In this document: piece after piece, positions 9,549 through 16,973 of the stretch | Layout of the letters: every line of letters starts with the position of its first letter | How positions within the stretch are numbered: the stretch's first letter is position 1 | Assembly (NCBI RefSeq): GCF_003589925.1 | Contig: NZ_CP032382.1 | Span: forward strand, 5,146,001 to 5,210,000 | From: Chryseolinea soli | GTDB lineage: Bacteria > Bacteroidota > Bacteroidia > Cytophagales > Cyclobacteriaceae | DNA length: 64,000 bases | Direction of reading: 5' to 3' | Notes under the pieces: generated by a model | What the model saw: only the letters and a program-made list of their open reading frames with translations | What the model was told of the DNA's origin: nothing | Database searches by the model: none | Program-made: the position numbers and the translations under genes

Positions 9549-10994
9549 TTACCCTACGCTGCCTTCGAGGGTAAGCGCCAGGAGTTTTTGTGCTTCCACG
9601 GCAAATTCCATGGGGAGCTGGTTCAACACTTCCTTGGCATAGCCGTTCACGATCAACGCCACGGCAGATTCTTCGTCGATGCCCCGTTGCAAACAGTAGA
9701 AGATCTGATCTTCGCCGATCTTGGACGTGGTGGCCTCGTGTTCGATGCGCGCCGTGTTGTTCTCTACGTCGATGTAGGGGAAGGTATGGGCGCCGCATTT
9801 ATCGCCCATCAGGAGCGAATCGCATTGCGAGAAGTTGCGCGCGTTTTCGGCGCGTTTCATGATATGCACTTGTCCGCGGTAGCTGTTTTGCGAGTGGCCC
9901 GCAGAAATGCCTTTCGATACGATGCGCGACTTCGTGTTCTTGCCGATGTGGATCATCTTCGTGCCTGTATCCGCTTGCTGATAATTGTTAGTGACGGCTA
10001 CGGAGTAGAATTCACCCATGGAATTGTCGCCTTTCAAAATGCAGGAAGGATATTTCCAGGTAATGGCCGAGCCTGTTTCCACTTGCGTCCAAGAGATCTT
10101 GGAGTTGTCGCCAAAGCAGAGACCGCGTTTTGTTACGAAGTTATAGATACCACCTTTGCCTTCTTTGTCGCCGGGATACCAGTTTTGTACGGTTGAATAC
10201 TTCACTTGCGCATCTTTCATGGCGTAGATCTCCACCACGGCGGCGTGAAGTTGATTTTCGTCGCGCATGGGGGCGGTGCAGCCTTCGAGGTAGCTCACAT
10301 AAGCTCCTTCATCCGCTACGATGAGCGTTCTTTCGAACTGACCCGTGTTCGCGGCGTTGATCCGGAAGTATGTCGACAATTCCATCGGGCAGCGTACCCC
10401 TTTGGGGATGTAGCAAAATGACCCATCGGTGAACACCGCGGAATTCAGTGCGGCAAAGTAGTTGTCGTTCACCGGGACGACGGATCCCATGTATTTTTTC
10501 ACCAACTCAGGATGTTCCTGAACGGCTTCGCTGAAAGAGCAAAAGATGATGCCCAGCTCAGCGAGTGTTTCTTTATAAGTAGTAGCAACAGAAACGCTGT
10601 CGATCACGGCATCTACCGCGATGCCAGTAAGGCGTTTTTGCTCCGTCAAAGAAATGCCCAGCTTCTCGAAGGTTTTGATCAACTCGGGGTCGACATCTTC
10701 GAGGTTTTTGGCCTTTGCTTTTTGTTTGGGCGCAGAATAATAAATGAGATCCTGGTAATCGATGGGAGGGTAGGTCACGTTGGGCCATTTGGGCTCCTTC
10801 ATCTTGGTCCACTGGCGGAAAGCGCTCAGACGCCACTCCAGCAACCATTCAGGCTCGTTCTTTTTGGTGGAAATAAACCGTATGATATTCTCGTTGAGCC
10901 CCTTAGGCGCCGAATCGGTTTCGATATCAATAGTCCAGCCATGTTCGTACTCCTTCGAGGTCAACTCCTCTAAAACCTGATTGTCTTTACTCAT
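9549..10994 (-). CDS. sufB: SufB, Fe-S scaffold subunit
   Basis: At 481 residues this is a normal-length SufB. Family blocks include YSAPKQK (about 91-97), [20 protein letters not shown] (about 193-212) and the C-terminal [19 protein letters not shown]. It is the first gene of the minus-strand suf operon. A Bacteroidota-type -7 element and a 14-nt palindrome lie in its leader (see the separate entries), which suggests regulated transcription of the whole run to the bacilliredoxin gene. Confidence 0.95.
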   Translation of the reverse strand: MSKDNQVLEELTSKEYEHGWTIDIETDSAPKGLNENIIRFISTKKNEPEWLLEWRLSAFRQWTKMKEPKWPNVTYPPIDYQDLIYYSAPKQKAKAKNLEDVDPELIKTFEKLGISLTEQKRLTGIAVDAVIDSVSVATTYKETLAELGIIFCSFSEAVQEHPELVKKYMGSVVPVNDNYFAALNSAVFTDGSFCYIPKGVRCPMELSTYFRINAANTGQFERTLIVADEGAYVSYLEGCTAPMRDENQLHAAVVEIYAMKDAQVKYSTVQNWYPGDKEGKGGIYNFVTKRGLCFGDNSKISWTQVETGSAITWKYPSCILKGDNSMGEFYSVAVTNNYQQADTGTKMIHIGKNTKSRIVSKGISAGHSQNSYRGQVHIMKRAENARNFSQCDSLLMGDKCGAHTFPYIDVENNTARIEHEATTSKIGEDQIFYCLQRGIDEESAVALIVNGYAKEVLNQLPMEFAVEAQKLLALTLEGSVG

Positions 10995-10997
10995 AGC

Positions 10998-11011
10998 AGT
11001 CTATTTAGACT
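10998..11011. promoter_or_regulatory. Palindrome in the suf leader, possible operator
   Basis: AGTCTA-TT-TAGACT is a perfect 6+6 inverted repeat a few bases upstream of the sufB start and just downstream of the predicted -7 element. That position is suitable for a repressor site. The regulator is unknown; an Fe-S or iron sensor would be a plausible guess only. Confidence 0.4.
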
Positions 11012-11027
11012 AATTTTAAACAACCTA

Positions 11028-11035
11028 CAAAAGTA
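11028..11035 (-). promoter_or_regulatory. Candidate -7 element of the suf promoter
   Basis: The minus strand reads TACTTTTG, an exact match to the Bacteroidota -7 consensus TAnnTTTG, 33 nt upstream of the sufB ATG. No clear -33 TTTG is present at the usual distance, so the call rests on the -7 match and position. Confidence 0.5.
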
Positions 11036-11103
11036 TAACAAAAATGCCATTTTTAGGTTCTTTGAGGCCCAGAAGTTTTCGCTATGGGGAGTACGAACCA
11101 CCG

Positions 11104-11568
11104 TCAGGTGAGGTTCAGACTCCTGTCCAGGCTCTCTTCCAACGATATCATGGTCTCCGTCCGTTCGATGCCTTCCACTTGCTGGATCTTGTCGTGTAAC
11201 ACCTGTTTGAGGTGATTGGTGTCCTTACAGTGGATCTTTGTGAACATGCTGTAGTTTCCGGTAGTATAATGGATGTTGGTGATCTCGGGAATGGCTTTGA
11301 GTTTGGCCATCACCTGGTCGTAGAGGGCGCTCTTCTGAAGGAAGATGCCAATGAAGGCCGTGATGTCGTAGCCCAGCTTGGCATAGTTCACTTTCAGGGT
11401 TGTTTTCTCGACAATACCGGCTTCTTCGAGCTTATTCATGCGGACGTGGACGGTGCCCCCGGAGACAAATGCTTTCTTGGCTACTTCCGTATAAGGCTTT
11501 TTGGCGTCTTGCATGAGGATTTCGAGGATCTTCAGGTCGACATTGTCAACTTTATAATTTTCGGCCAT
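11104..11568 (-). CDS. Lrp/AsnC-family transcriptional regulator
   Basis: This 154-residue protein has an N-terminal winged helix (VDLKILEILMQDAKKPYTEVA, about 9-29, then GTVHVRMNKLEEAGIV, about 38-53) and a C-terminal ligand-binding RAM domain (about 65-145, with YTTGNYSMFTKI). Lrp-type regulators respond to amino acids or related metabolites. The gene lies 109 nt upstream of sufB on the same strand and diverges from the tRNA-like RNA locus; its target is not known. The recognition helix reads SGGTVHVR, where Lrp has SxxxVxxR. Confidence 0.9.
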   Translation of the reverse strand: MAENYKVDNVDLKILEILMQDAKKPYTEVAKKAFVSGGTVHVRMNKLEEAGIVEKTTLKVNYAKLGYDITAFIGIFLQKSALYDQVMAKLKAIPEITNIHYTTGNYSMFTKIHCKDTNHLKQVLHDKIQQVEGIERTETMISLEESLDRSLNLT

Positions 11569-11643
11569 GTAAAATTTGAGTTTTGACTATAATTCAAAAA
11601 TATGAAATTAAATTAAAAAATATACAATTATTCAAATGTTTCA

Positions 11644-11675
11644 TTGTTTAGCATAGCAGCTTTTGCGTTACTTTG
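11644..11675 (+). promoter_or_regulatory. Candidate promoter of the tRNA-like RNA locus
   Basis: A TTG at 11644-11646 lies 21 nt before TTACTTTG (11668-11675), which matches the TAnnTTTG consensus at 7 of 8 positions. The site is about 50 nt upstream of the first tRNA-like copy, with no coding region between. Confidence 0.45.
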
Positions 11676-11725
11676 TTAAAGATTTTACAACGCACACACA
11701 TTTATCACACAACAAAAACACAACT

Positions 11726-11843
11726 TGTAGGGTGTTGAAATTTGGCAGACAAGCCCTCCGGTCTCGGGGGTGGGGACAACGGGATAAAGTCCAGCCTTTG
11801 GCGACCTAACTGCTCCGTGGAGGTTCGAACCCTCCCTCTACAG
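11726..11843 (+). ncRNA. tRNA-like RNA, copy 1 (class II, long variable arm, no U33)
   Basis: The 118-nt segment folds by eye like a class II (Leu-type) tRNA. The acceptor stem TGTAGGG pairs with CTCTACA (11836-11842, one G-U), followed by U8-G9. The D arm is TTG/CAA with GG in the loop. A 5-bp anticodon-like stem CCCTC/GGGGG (11754-11758, 11766-11770) closes the 7-nt loop CGGTCTC. The T arm is GGAGG-TTCGAAC-CCTCC (11819-11835). Two features are abnormal: position 33 is G instead of the near-invariant U, and the variable region is 48 nt, closed by GGGG/CTCC. CCA is not encoded. The loop position would give anticodon GTC, but decoding is doubtful. It could be a specialised tRNA-like RNA or a decayed tRNA-Leu; the T and acceptor arms look intact. 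Confidence 0.6.
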
Positions 11844-11875
11844 CAACCACACCGCACACACACACACAACAACAT

Positions 11876-12024
11876 TGTAGGGTGTTGAAATTGGCAGACA
11901 AGCCCTCCGGTCTCGGGGGTGGAGAGTACGGAAGAAAGTGTAAGCACCCTGATCCCAGTAACTACTACCAGGATCAGGTCTGGCACCTAACCGCTCCGTG
12001 GAGGTTCGACTCCTTCCTCTACAG
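11876..12024 (+). ncRNA. tRNA-like RNA, copy 2 (class II, 79-nt variable region)
   Basis: A 149-nt tandem paralogue of the preceding RNA, 32 nt downstream. Acceptor, D arm and anticodon-like arm are identical to copy 1 apart from one base in the D loop. The T arm GGAGG-TTCGACT-CCTTC still pairs, with a G-U. The variable arm closes with GGAG/CTCC, where copy 1 has GGGG/CTCC, so pairing is kept. Inside it is a perfect 8-bp hairpin, CCTGATCC/GGATCAGG. Both inserts share the stretches ACGGnAnAAAGT and ACCTAACnG. The CA-rich leader (CACACAACAA...) is also duplicated. The preserved stems suggest a working structured RNA rather than a random pseudogene. Confidence 0.6.
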
Positions 12025-12060
12025 CTAGCTCAGTTTAGGTTAATGAGTTATTCAGAGCTG

Positions 12061-12088
12061 CCCGTCCCGGTTTCGGGGCGGGTTTTTT
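12061..12088 (+). terminator. Intrinsic terminator of the tRNA-like RNA locus
   Basis: A 9-bp stem (12061-12069 with 12074-12082, CCCGTCCCG/CGGGGCGGG, one T-G pair) with a GTTT loop is followed directly by six T. It lies 36 nt after RNA copy 2. Confidence 0.88.
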
Positions 12089-12185
12089 ATTTTATTCCTT
12101 TCGCATATTCGCTATTGATTTGCTGGCAAACAATCGTTTGCTTTGAATCTGATAAGAAATTGAAGGATTTCCCATTTTTTAGTCC

Positions 12186-13880
12186 ATGTCTATGAAAGAT
12201 TTCCCCTGGTTCAAAAATTACCCGGAAGGCGTTGCTCACGAAATAAAATTATACGACTATCCTTCACTGCTGGCCTTCTTTGACACAGGCTTCAAAAAAT
12301 ACAGTGATCGCGTGGCCTATGAAAACATGGGCGTGACGATGACCTACCGCCAACTGGACGAGCTTTCCACCAACTTTGCCGCCTACCTGCAGCAAGACCT
12401 GGGCTTGAAAAAAGGCGAACGCATCGCGATCCAGATGCCCAACATGCTACAATTTCCCGTCGTCTTCATCGGTGCCCTGCGTGCTGGACTTATCGTGGTG
12501 AATACCAATCCTTTGTATACCCCGCGGGAGATGGAGCACCAATTTAAAGATGCCGAGATCTCAGCCATTGTCATCGTCTCCAACTTTGCCTTCCACCTGG
12601 AAAAGGTATTGACGACCACGAAAATAAAACACGTCATCATTACGCAGCTTGGCGACATGCTGGGCGGATTGAAGGGAGCGCTTGTAAATTTTGTGGTGAA
12701 GAACATCAAGAAGATGATCCCGGCCTACCATGTTCCACAGGCCATTGCTTTCAAGACCGCCATGAAAAAAGGCGCTTCGCTGAAACTGAAGCCGGTGGAG
12801 GTCGATCTGAAAGATATTGCCGTGCTTCAATACACAGGAGGCACCACCGGCATTGCCAAAGGCGCGCAACTTTCGCACGGAAATCTGATCGCCCACAATT
12901 CCATGATCACGGAATGGTTCAAGCCCTACATGAATGCATCGAGCGAGAATTTGATCGTGACCGGGATTCCGATGTACCACATCTTCGCCCTGAGTGTGAA
13001 CGGGCTGCTGATGTTTAGCACCGGCGTGAAGAATGTGCTCATCACCAATCCACGCGACATGGAGGGATTTTGTAAGGAACTGAAGAAACATAAGTTTACG
13101 ATCCTCACCGGCGTGAACACGTTGTTCAATGGCATGCTGAACAATCCACATTTTAAAGATTTGGATTTCTCCCATTTGCATGGTGCCGTTGGCGGCGGTA
13201 TGGCCGTTCAGGATGTTGTGGCGAAAAAATGGAAAGAAGTTACCGGCACGGCGCTCATCGAAGGTTATGGCCTCAGCGAAACCTCGCCGGTGCTGTGCTG
13301 CAACCCCCTTGATGGCAAACACCGGTTGGGTACGATCGGTCTGCCCGTGCCCAGCACCGAAGTGGCAGCGTTTGATGAAGCGGGCAATCAGTTGCCCCAG
13401 GGCGAAACCGGGGAACTTTGCGCGCGTGGCCCCCAAGTGATGTCGGGTTATTGGAGAAAAGACAATGAAGGTGTTTTCTTCCCCGGCGGCTGGTTCCGCA
13501 CGGGCGATATCGGGCTCATGGATGCCGACGGATTTTTCAAGATCGTGGACCGCAAGAAGGACATGATCAAGGTCTCCGGCTTCAACGTGTTCCCCAACGA
13601 GATCGAGAACGTGGTGGCGGCCCATCCCAAGGTGTTGGAAGTAGCGGCCATTGGCGTGCCCGATGCGAAGTCGGGGGAGGTGATCAAGATCTTTGTGGTG
13701 AAGAAAGACCAGAGCCTCACCGAGGAGGAATTGATAAAATATTGTCATGAAAACCTGACGAACTACAAAGTTCCCAAGCACGTTGAATTTCGGAAGGAAT
13801 TGCCCAAGACCAACGTAGGTAAAATTCTACGCAGGGCGTTGAAGGAGGAGGAAGAAGCAGCTCACCACGCTGTGGCATAG
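12186..13880 (+). CDS. fadD: Long-chain acyl-CoA synthetase (FadD-like)
   Basis: This 564-residue adenylate-forming enzyme activates fatty acids to acyl-CoA. The AMP-binding P-loop YTGGTTGIAKG is at 216-226, GYGLSETSP at about 360, and WFRTGDIG plus the hinge DRKKDMIKVSGFNVFP (about 456-471) follow. The catalytic Lys lies in NVGKILRR near residue 545. Length and motif order match FadD. ATG at 12186 fits; a second Met is at residue 3. It stands alone, with a dispersed repeat after it. Confidence 0.92.
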   Translation: MSMKDFPWFKNYPEGVAHEIKLYDYPSLLAFFDTGFKKYSDRVAYENMGVTMTYRQLDELSTNFAAYLQQDLGLKKGERIAIQMPNMLQFPVVFIGALRAGLIVVNTNPLYTPREMEHQFKDAEISAIVIVSNFAFHLEKVLTTTKIKHVIITQLGDMLGGLKGALVNFVVKNIKKMIPAYHVPQAIAFKTAMKKGASLKLKPVEVDLKDIAVLQYTGGTTGIAKGAQLSHGNLIAHNSMITEWFKPYMNASSENLIVTGIPMYHIFALSVNGLLMFSTGVKNVLITNPRDMEGFCKELKKHKFTILTGVNTLFNGMLNNPHFKDLDFSHLHGAVGGGMAVQDVVAKKWKEVTGTALIEGYGLSETSPVLCCNPLDGKHRLGTIGLPVPSTEVAAFDEAGNQLPQGETGELCARGPQVMSGYWRKDNEGVFFPGGWFRTGDIGLMDADGFFKIVDRKKDMIKVSGFNVFPNEIENVVAAHPKVLEVAAIGVPDAKSGEVIKIFVVKKDQSLTEEELIKYCHENLTNYKVPKHVEFRKELPKTNVGKILRRALKEEEEAAHHAVA

Positions 13881-13881
13881 T

Positions 13882-13943
13882 GCCCTCCTTTGCTAAAGCT
13901 CCCGCCTTCGCTAAAGCTACGGCGGGCAAGTCGGCGGGTAAGC
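13882..13943. repeat. Dispersed GC-rich intergenic repeat, copy A
   Basis: The intergenic stretch contains TTCGCTAAAGCTACGGCGGG followed by CAAGTCGGCGGG, preceded by a second, diverged CTTTGCTAAAGCT unit. The same units recur at 29091-29180. It is probably a REP-like element with partly palindromic units. Confidence 0.7.
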
Positions 13944-14018
13944 AAAGTCTGGCGCAAAGAGGTTTTTTATTCGCGCCGGGTTCGGTATTTTAGTTTTTGA
14001 TCCTTAACTCTACCGCAT

Positions 14019-14450
14019 ATGATCGGCTTTTTCGAACATCAGTACCTCTCGTACAAAAAAAATCACATTAAAAACCTTCTTGCCCTGGCCAAGGCAGATG
14101 GGCACATGCACCCCAAGGAGGAGGCTTTGCTGTACAAGATCGCCAAGCGCTATGGTCTGAAAGACCGCCAGGTGCGGGAGCTGGCCGAAACGGACGAGAA
14201 GTTTGACGTGAATGTTCCAGATAATCACAACGATAAAATGAACCTGCTTTACGATCTCATCCTGATGGTGTACGCCGACGAGGTGGTGGACCAGCACGAG
14301 ATCGAATTCTGCGAAGACGCGGTGACGCGCTTTGGTATGAAGAAAGAATTGGTTGGATGGTTGTTACAGGAGTTCGAAAGAGGCACGCCGCCACCCCCTG
14401 AAGAGTGGGAGGAGATCAAGCGTGAAGCGAAAACGAACTTTGTGCTGTAG
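14019..14450 (+). CDS. TerB-like acidic helical protein
   Basis: A 143-residue protein with a TerB-like helical fold. Two acidic Asp/Glu motifs, AKADGHMHPKEE (about 25-36) and VYADEVVDQHEIEF (about 87-100), repeat the metal-binding arrangement of the TerB/DjlA-type domain. TerB proteins bind divalent metal and are linked to tellurite and stress responses, but single TerB domains also occur in unrelated envelope proteins. There is no signal peptide, and no ter neighbours are present, so tellurite resistance should not be assumed. Confidence 0.7.
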   Translation: MIGFFEHQYLSYKKNHIKNLLALAKADGHMHPKEEALLYKIAKRYGLKDRQVRELAETDEKFDVNVPDNHNDKMNLLYDLILMVYADEVVDQHEIEFCEDAVTRFGMKKELVGWLLQEFERGTPPPPEEWEEIKREAKTNFVL

Positions 14451-14561
14451 GTACCTTCACCGTTGCCGGATTGGGTTGAACACTAAACGTGTGCCGGTAA
14501 ACGTTTGAATTTTGTGGAAATCGTTGCCAAATCTTGAAGGGAACCTTAATGGCACGGAATG

Positions 14562-14617
14562 CATTTAAATCTTGCACACCCGAAATGCGGGAGCCCAGTT
14601 GTCGGAAGATTTAAATG
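14562..14617. repeat. 12-bp perfect inverted repeat upstream of the 14679 gene
   Basis: CATTTAAATCTT (14562-14573) and AAGATTTAAATG (14606-14617) are exact reverse complements 32 nt apart. Inside is a smaller CCCG/CGGG hairpin. There is no T-run, so it is not a standard terminator. It lies 62 nt before the next start codon and could be an mRNA leader structure or a paired protein site. Confidence 0.6.
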
Positions 14618-14678
14618 TTATTACCTTTCAACGATTGGACGATTAACGGTAAATTGAGGAGGAAAGCAGTAGCAGGTT

Positions 14679-16112
14679 ATGGATGAATACAGAAAACTCA
14701 CTACCCAGGAGAAAGCCCTTCGTATCAACCTAAGCAGAGCCATCTATGGGTCTTTCGCCGAGATCGGTGCAGGACAAGAAGTCGCCGCCAATTTCTTTAA
14801 AGTAGGAGGAGCCTCCGGCACGGTGGCCAAAACCATGTCGGCCTACGACATGAAGTTCAGCGACGCCATCTACGGCGTGGGCGATCGCTACGTGTGTGAG
14901 GAGCGATTGATCCGCATGCTCGATCACGAATACGTGCTGCTGCCCGAGCGGCTCCCGCACCGCATCGAAACCACCCGCTTTTTTGCATTTGCCGATACCG
15001 TGGAGGTACTCAACTACGACCGCACCAACCAGGGCCACGGCTGGATGGGATTACGCTTCCAACTCACACCCCAGAGCGAGCCAAACGACTGCGTGCTGCA
15101 CTTGAAGATGCACGACAACGATCCCCTGCAACAACAATATGCGCTGGGCATTGTGGGAGTGAACATGCTGTATTCCTGTATGTTCCTGACCAATCCCGAA
15201 GAAATCCTGATGTCGCTGATCGACGGGTTAACGGCCCGCCGGATCGAGATCGACATGTTTCGTTTGAACGGACCGGATTTCAAACACGTCGACAACCGGC
15301 TCATGGCGTTGAAGCTCGTGAAGAACGGCCTCACCAAAGCCGCCATGTTTGGCCCCGACGGCCACGTGATGCAGCCCTCGGACGAACTGTATAAAAAGAA
15401 CGTATTGGTATTGCGCGGCCGCTTCCGTCCGCCCACGCATGTGAATGTGGACATGCTGCTGGCCTCGCGCCGGCATTTCAAGCACGAATCCGATGTGGAT
15501 CGTTCCAATATCGTGTTGATCTCCGAGCTGACGCTCAACGACCTTAGCCCCGACGGCAAGATCGACGAGCGCGATTTCCTGCACCGCGCCGATATTTTGT
15601 GTTCGCTTGGGCAGAACGTGCTGATCTCCAACTATTTTGAATATTACCGCCTGGTAGACTATCTCTCCAAGATCACGCGGGGAAAAAAGATCGGCATCAC
15701 CATGGGGATATTTGCGTTGCAAAAAGTTTTTGAAGAGAAGACCTACGAAAATCTTCGCGGCGGAATCCTGGAATGTTTTGCATCGCTGTTTGGCACCAAT
15801 GTGAAGCTATACATTTACCCGGCATGGCAGAACAACGAGCTGTTCACCCTGAAGACCTTCGAACAAACCCTGCCGCCCAACCTGAAAAGCCTTTTCCGCT
15901 TTCTCATGGACAACAACAAGCTGGAAGAGATTCAGGAAGCCAACGTGAAAAACCTGCACATCATTTCCGACAACGTCTTGGCCATGATCAAGAAAGGCGA
16001 GCCGGGCTGGGAGAAATTCGTGCCCCACAAAGTGGAAGAGGCCATTAAAAACTTCGGCTTGTTCGACTATCCTAAGCAGCAGGAGGCCAACCAGGTTTCG
16101 GTGGAAGGGTAG
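14679..16112 (+). CDS. Conserved protein of unknown function, 477 aa
   Basis: I do not assign a function. The protein is soluble, with no signal peptide or membrane segment. It begins MDEYRKLTTQEKALRINLSR, with GSFAEIGAGQEVAANFFKVG near residues 24-43. A C-terminal half with repeated Asn/Leu helices follows (for example ISNYFEYYRLVDYL, about 319-332). The composition and codon use match the neighbours, so it is unlikely to be a recent import. It is a single-gene unit after a structured intergenic region; no catalytic motif is recognisable by eye. Confidence 0.75.
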   Translation: MDEYRKLTTQEKALRINLSRAIYGSFAEIGAGQEVAANFFKVGGASGTVAKTMSAYDMKFSDAIYGVGDRYVCEERLIRMLDHEYVLLPERLPHRIETTRFFAFADTVEVLNYDRTNQGHGWMGLRFQLTPQSEPNDCVLHLKMHDNDPLQQQYALGIVGVNMLYSCMFLTNPEEILMSLIDGLTARRIEIDMFRLNGPDFKHVDNRLMALKLVKNGLTKAAMFGPDGHVMQPSDELYKKNVLVLRGRFRPPTHVNVDMLLASRRHFKHESDVDRSNIVLISELTLNDLSPDGKIDERDFLHRADILCSLGQNVLISNYFEYYRLVDYLSKITRGKKIGITMGIFALQKVFEEKTYENLRGGILECFASLFGTNVKLYIYPAWQNNELFTLKTFEQTLPPNLKSLFRFLMDNNKLEEIQEANVKNLHIISDNVLAMIKKGEPGWEKFVPHKVEEAIKNFGLFDYPKQQEANQVSVEG

Positions 16113-16376
16113 TGTCGGTTTTTCAATTTCAAGCGACGCGCCACACGTCCTAAAATCCCAATCAACAGAACGATTTTGTAGCGTTATCGCCATGCTCCGT
16201 GGCGATTCGTATGTTTTTTATTTTAAGGAAACAATTGGGCAAAGCTGTGTTACAACGGTTGGGGTGTCTGTTTTTTACTTGAGATAAGAATTTTGGATGA
16301 AATCTATTGTAGGAGTTGTTTGGTGATCTCATGGAAAATGGTTGCTTTGGTTATGCAACGACGGGAGGAAGATCTG

Positions 16377-16886
16377 ATGACAACGATGGAGCTATACAAA
16401 ACACTCCCGGAAGGGTTGCGCGCAGAGATCATCGATAGCCAAATTTATATGTCACCCGCTCCGTTTATGATACATCAACGGATCCTCAATAAAATCAACA
16501 ACAAACTTTTCAACTACCTGGAACAAATGGGGCACGGCGAAGTCGTGATTGCACCCATGGATGTTTTCTTTGACGAAGAGAAAAACTCTGTTCAACCTGA
16601 CCTTGCGGTGTTGTTGGATACGAACCCGGCTGTTCGGGAAAATTCCGGACATATCCATGGATCACCGGATTTATTAGTGGAGGTCCTTTCCGAAGGAAAT
16701 CAAGCCTACGATCTGATCTTGAAAAAGGAACTCTACCAAAGATTTGGAGTCAAAGAGTATTGGGTTGTTGAGCCATATTCAAAACGTACCTATGTTTTTC
16801 AATGGATCGATGGCAGCTATGTGTTGGCAGGCGATCAAATCGGCCAACTCTACTCTCCGTTGCTAAAGATCGATCTGAAATTTTAA
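16377..16886 (+). CDS. Uma2-family (DUF820) putative restriction-endonuclease-fold protein
   Basis: The chosen start gives 169 residues, MTTMELYKTLPEGLRAEIID..., matching the usual Uma2 N-terminus, and GGGAGG (16363-16368) is a good Shine-Dalgarno 8 nt upstream. The frame is open further up, with ATGs at 16338 and 16353 and a TTG at 16293. PD-(D/E)xK-like elements are visible: the core QPDLAVL (Asp), LLVEVLS (Glu) and KKELY, followed by GVKEYWVVEP. Uma2 genes are numerous in some bacteria and their biological role is unclear. No partner gene is nearby. Confidence 0.8.
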   Translation: MTTMELYKTLPEGLRAEIIDSQIYMSPAPFMIHQRILNKINNKLFNYLEQMGHGEVVIAPMDVFFDEEKNSVQPDLAVLLDTNPAVRENSGHIHGSPDLLVEVLSEGNQAYDLILKKELYQRFGVKEYWVVEPYSKRTYVFQWIDGSYVLAGDQIGQLYSPLLKIDLKF

Positions 16887-16973
16887 TCGTCGGGTTCTTT
16901 CCGTTCTACATTCAAAACTATTCTGGGAATTTCAACGTCAGGAATCAGGTGTAGATGGGATGTCTGATGCGTG

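Noticed and set aside
9508-9798. N-terminal extension of SufC by 97 residues
   Set aside because: It reads the sufB 3' end in another frame, is Arg-rich and unlike any ABC ATPase; ATG 9507 gives the normal protein.
11705-11986. 93-aa minus-strand reading frame over the tRNA-like RNAs
   Set aside because: It is antisense to the two structured RNAs, and its repeats simply mirror the tandem RNA duplication; there is no protein family resemblance.
11726-12024. Two ordinary tRNA-Leu genes
   Set aside because: Neither copy has U33 or a usable anticodon loop, and the variable regions are two to five times too long.
12561-13781. 406-aa minus-strand frame opposite fadD
   Set aside because: It is a shadow of the highly conserved fadD frame with His/Arg-rich, non-protein-like composition.
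14019-14450. Tellurite-resistance operon
   Set aside because: Only one TerB-like gene is present and no terC, terD or terE neighbours occur.
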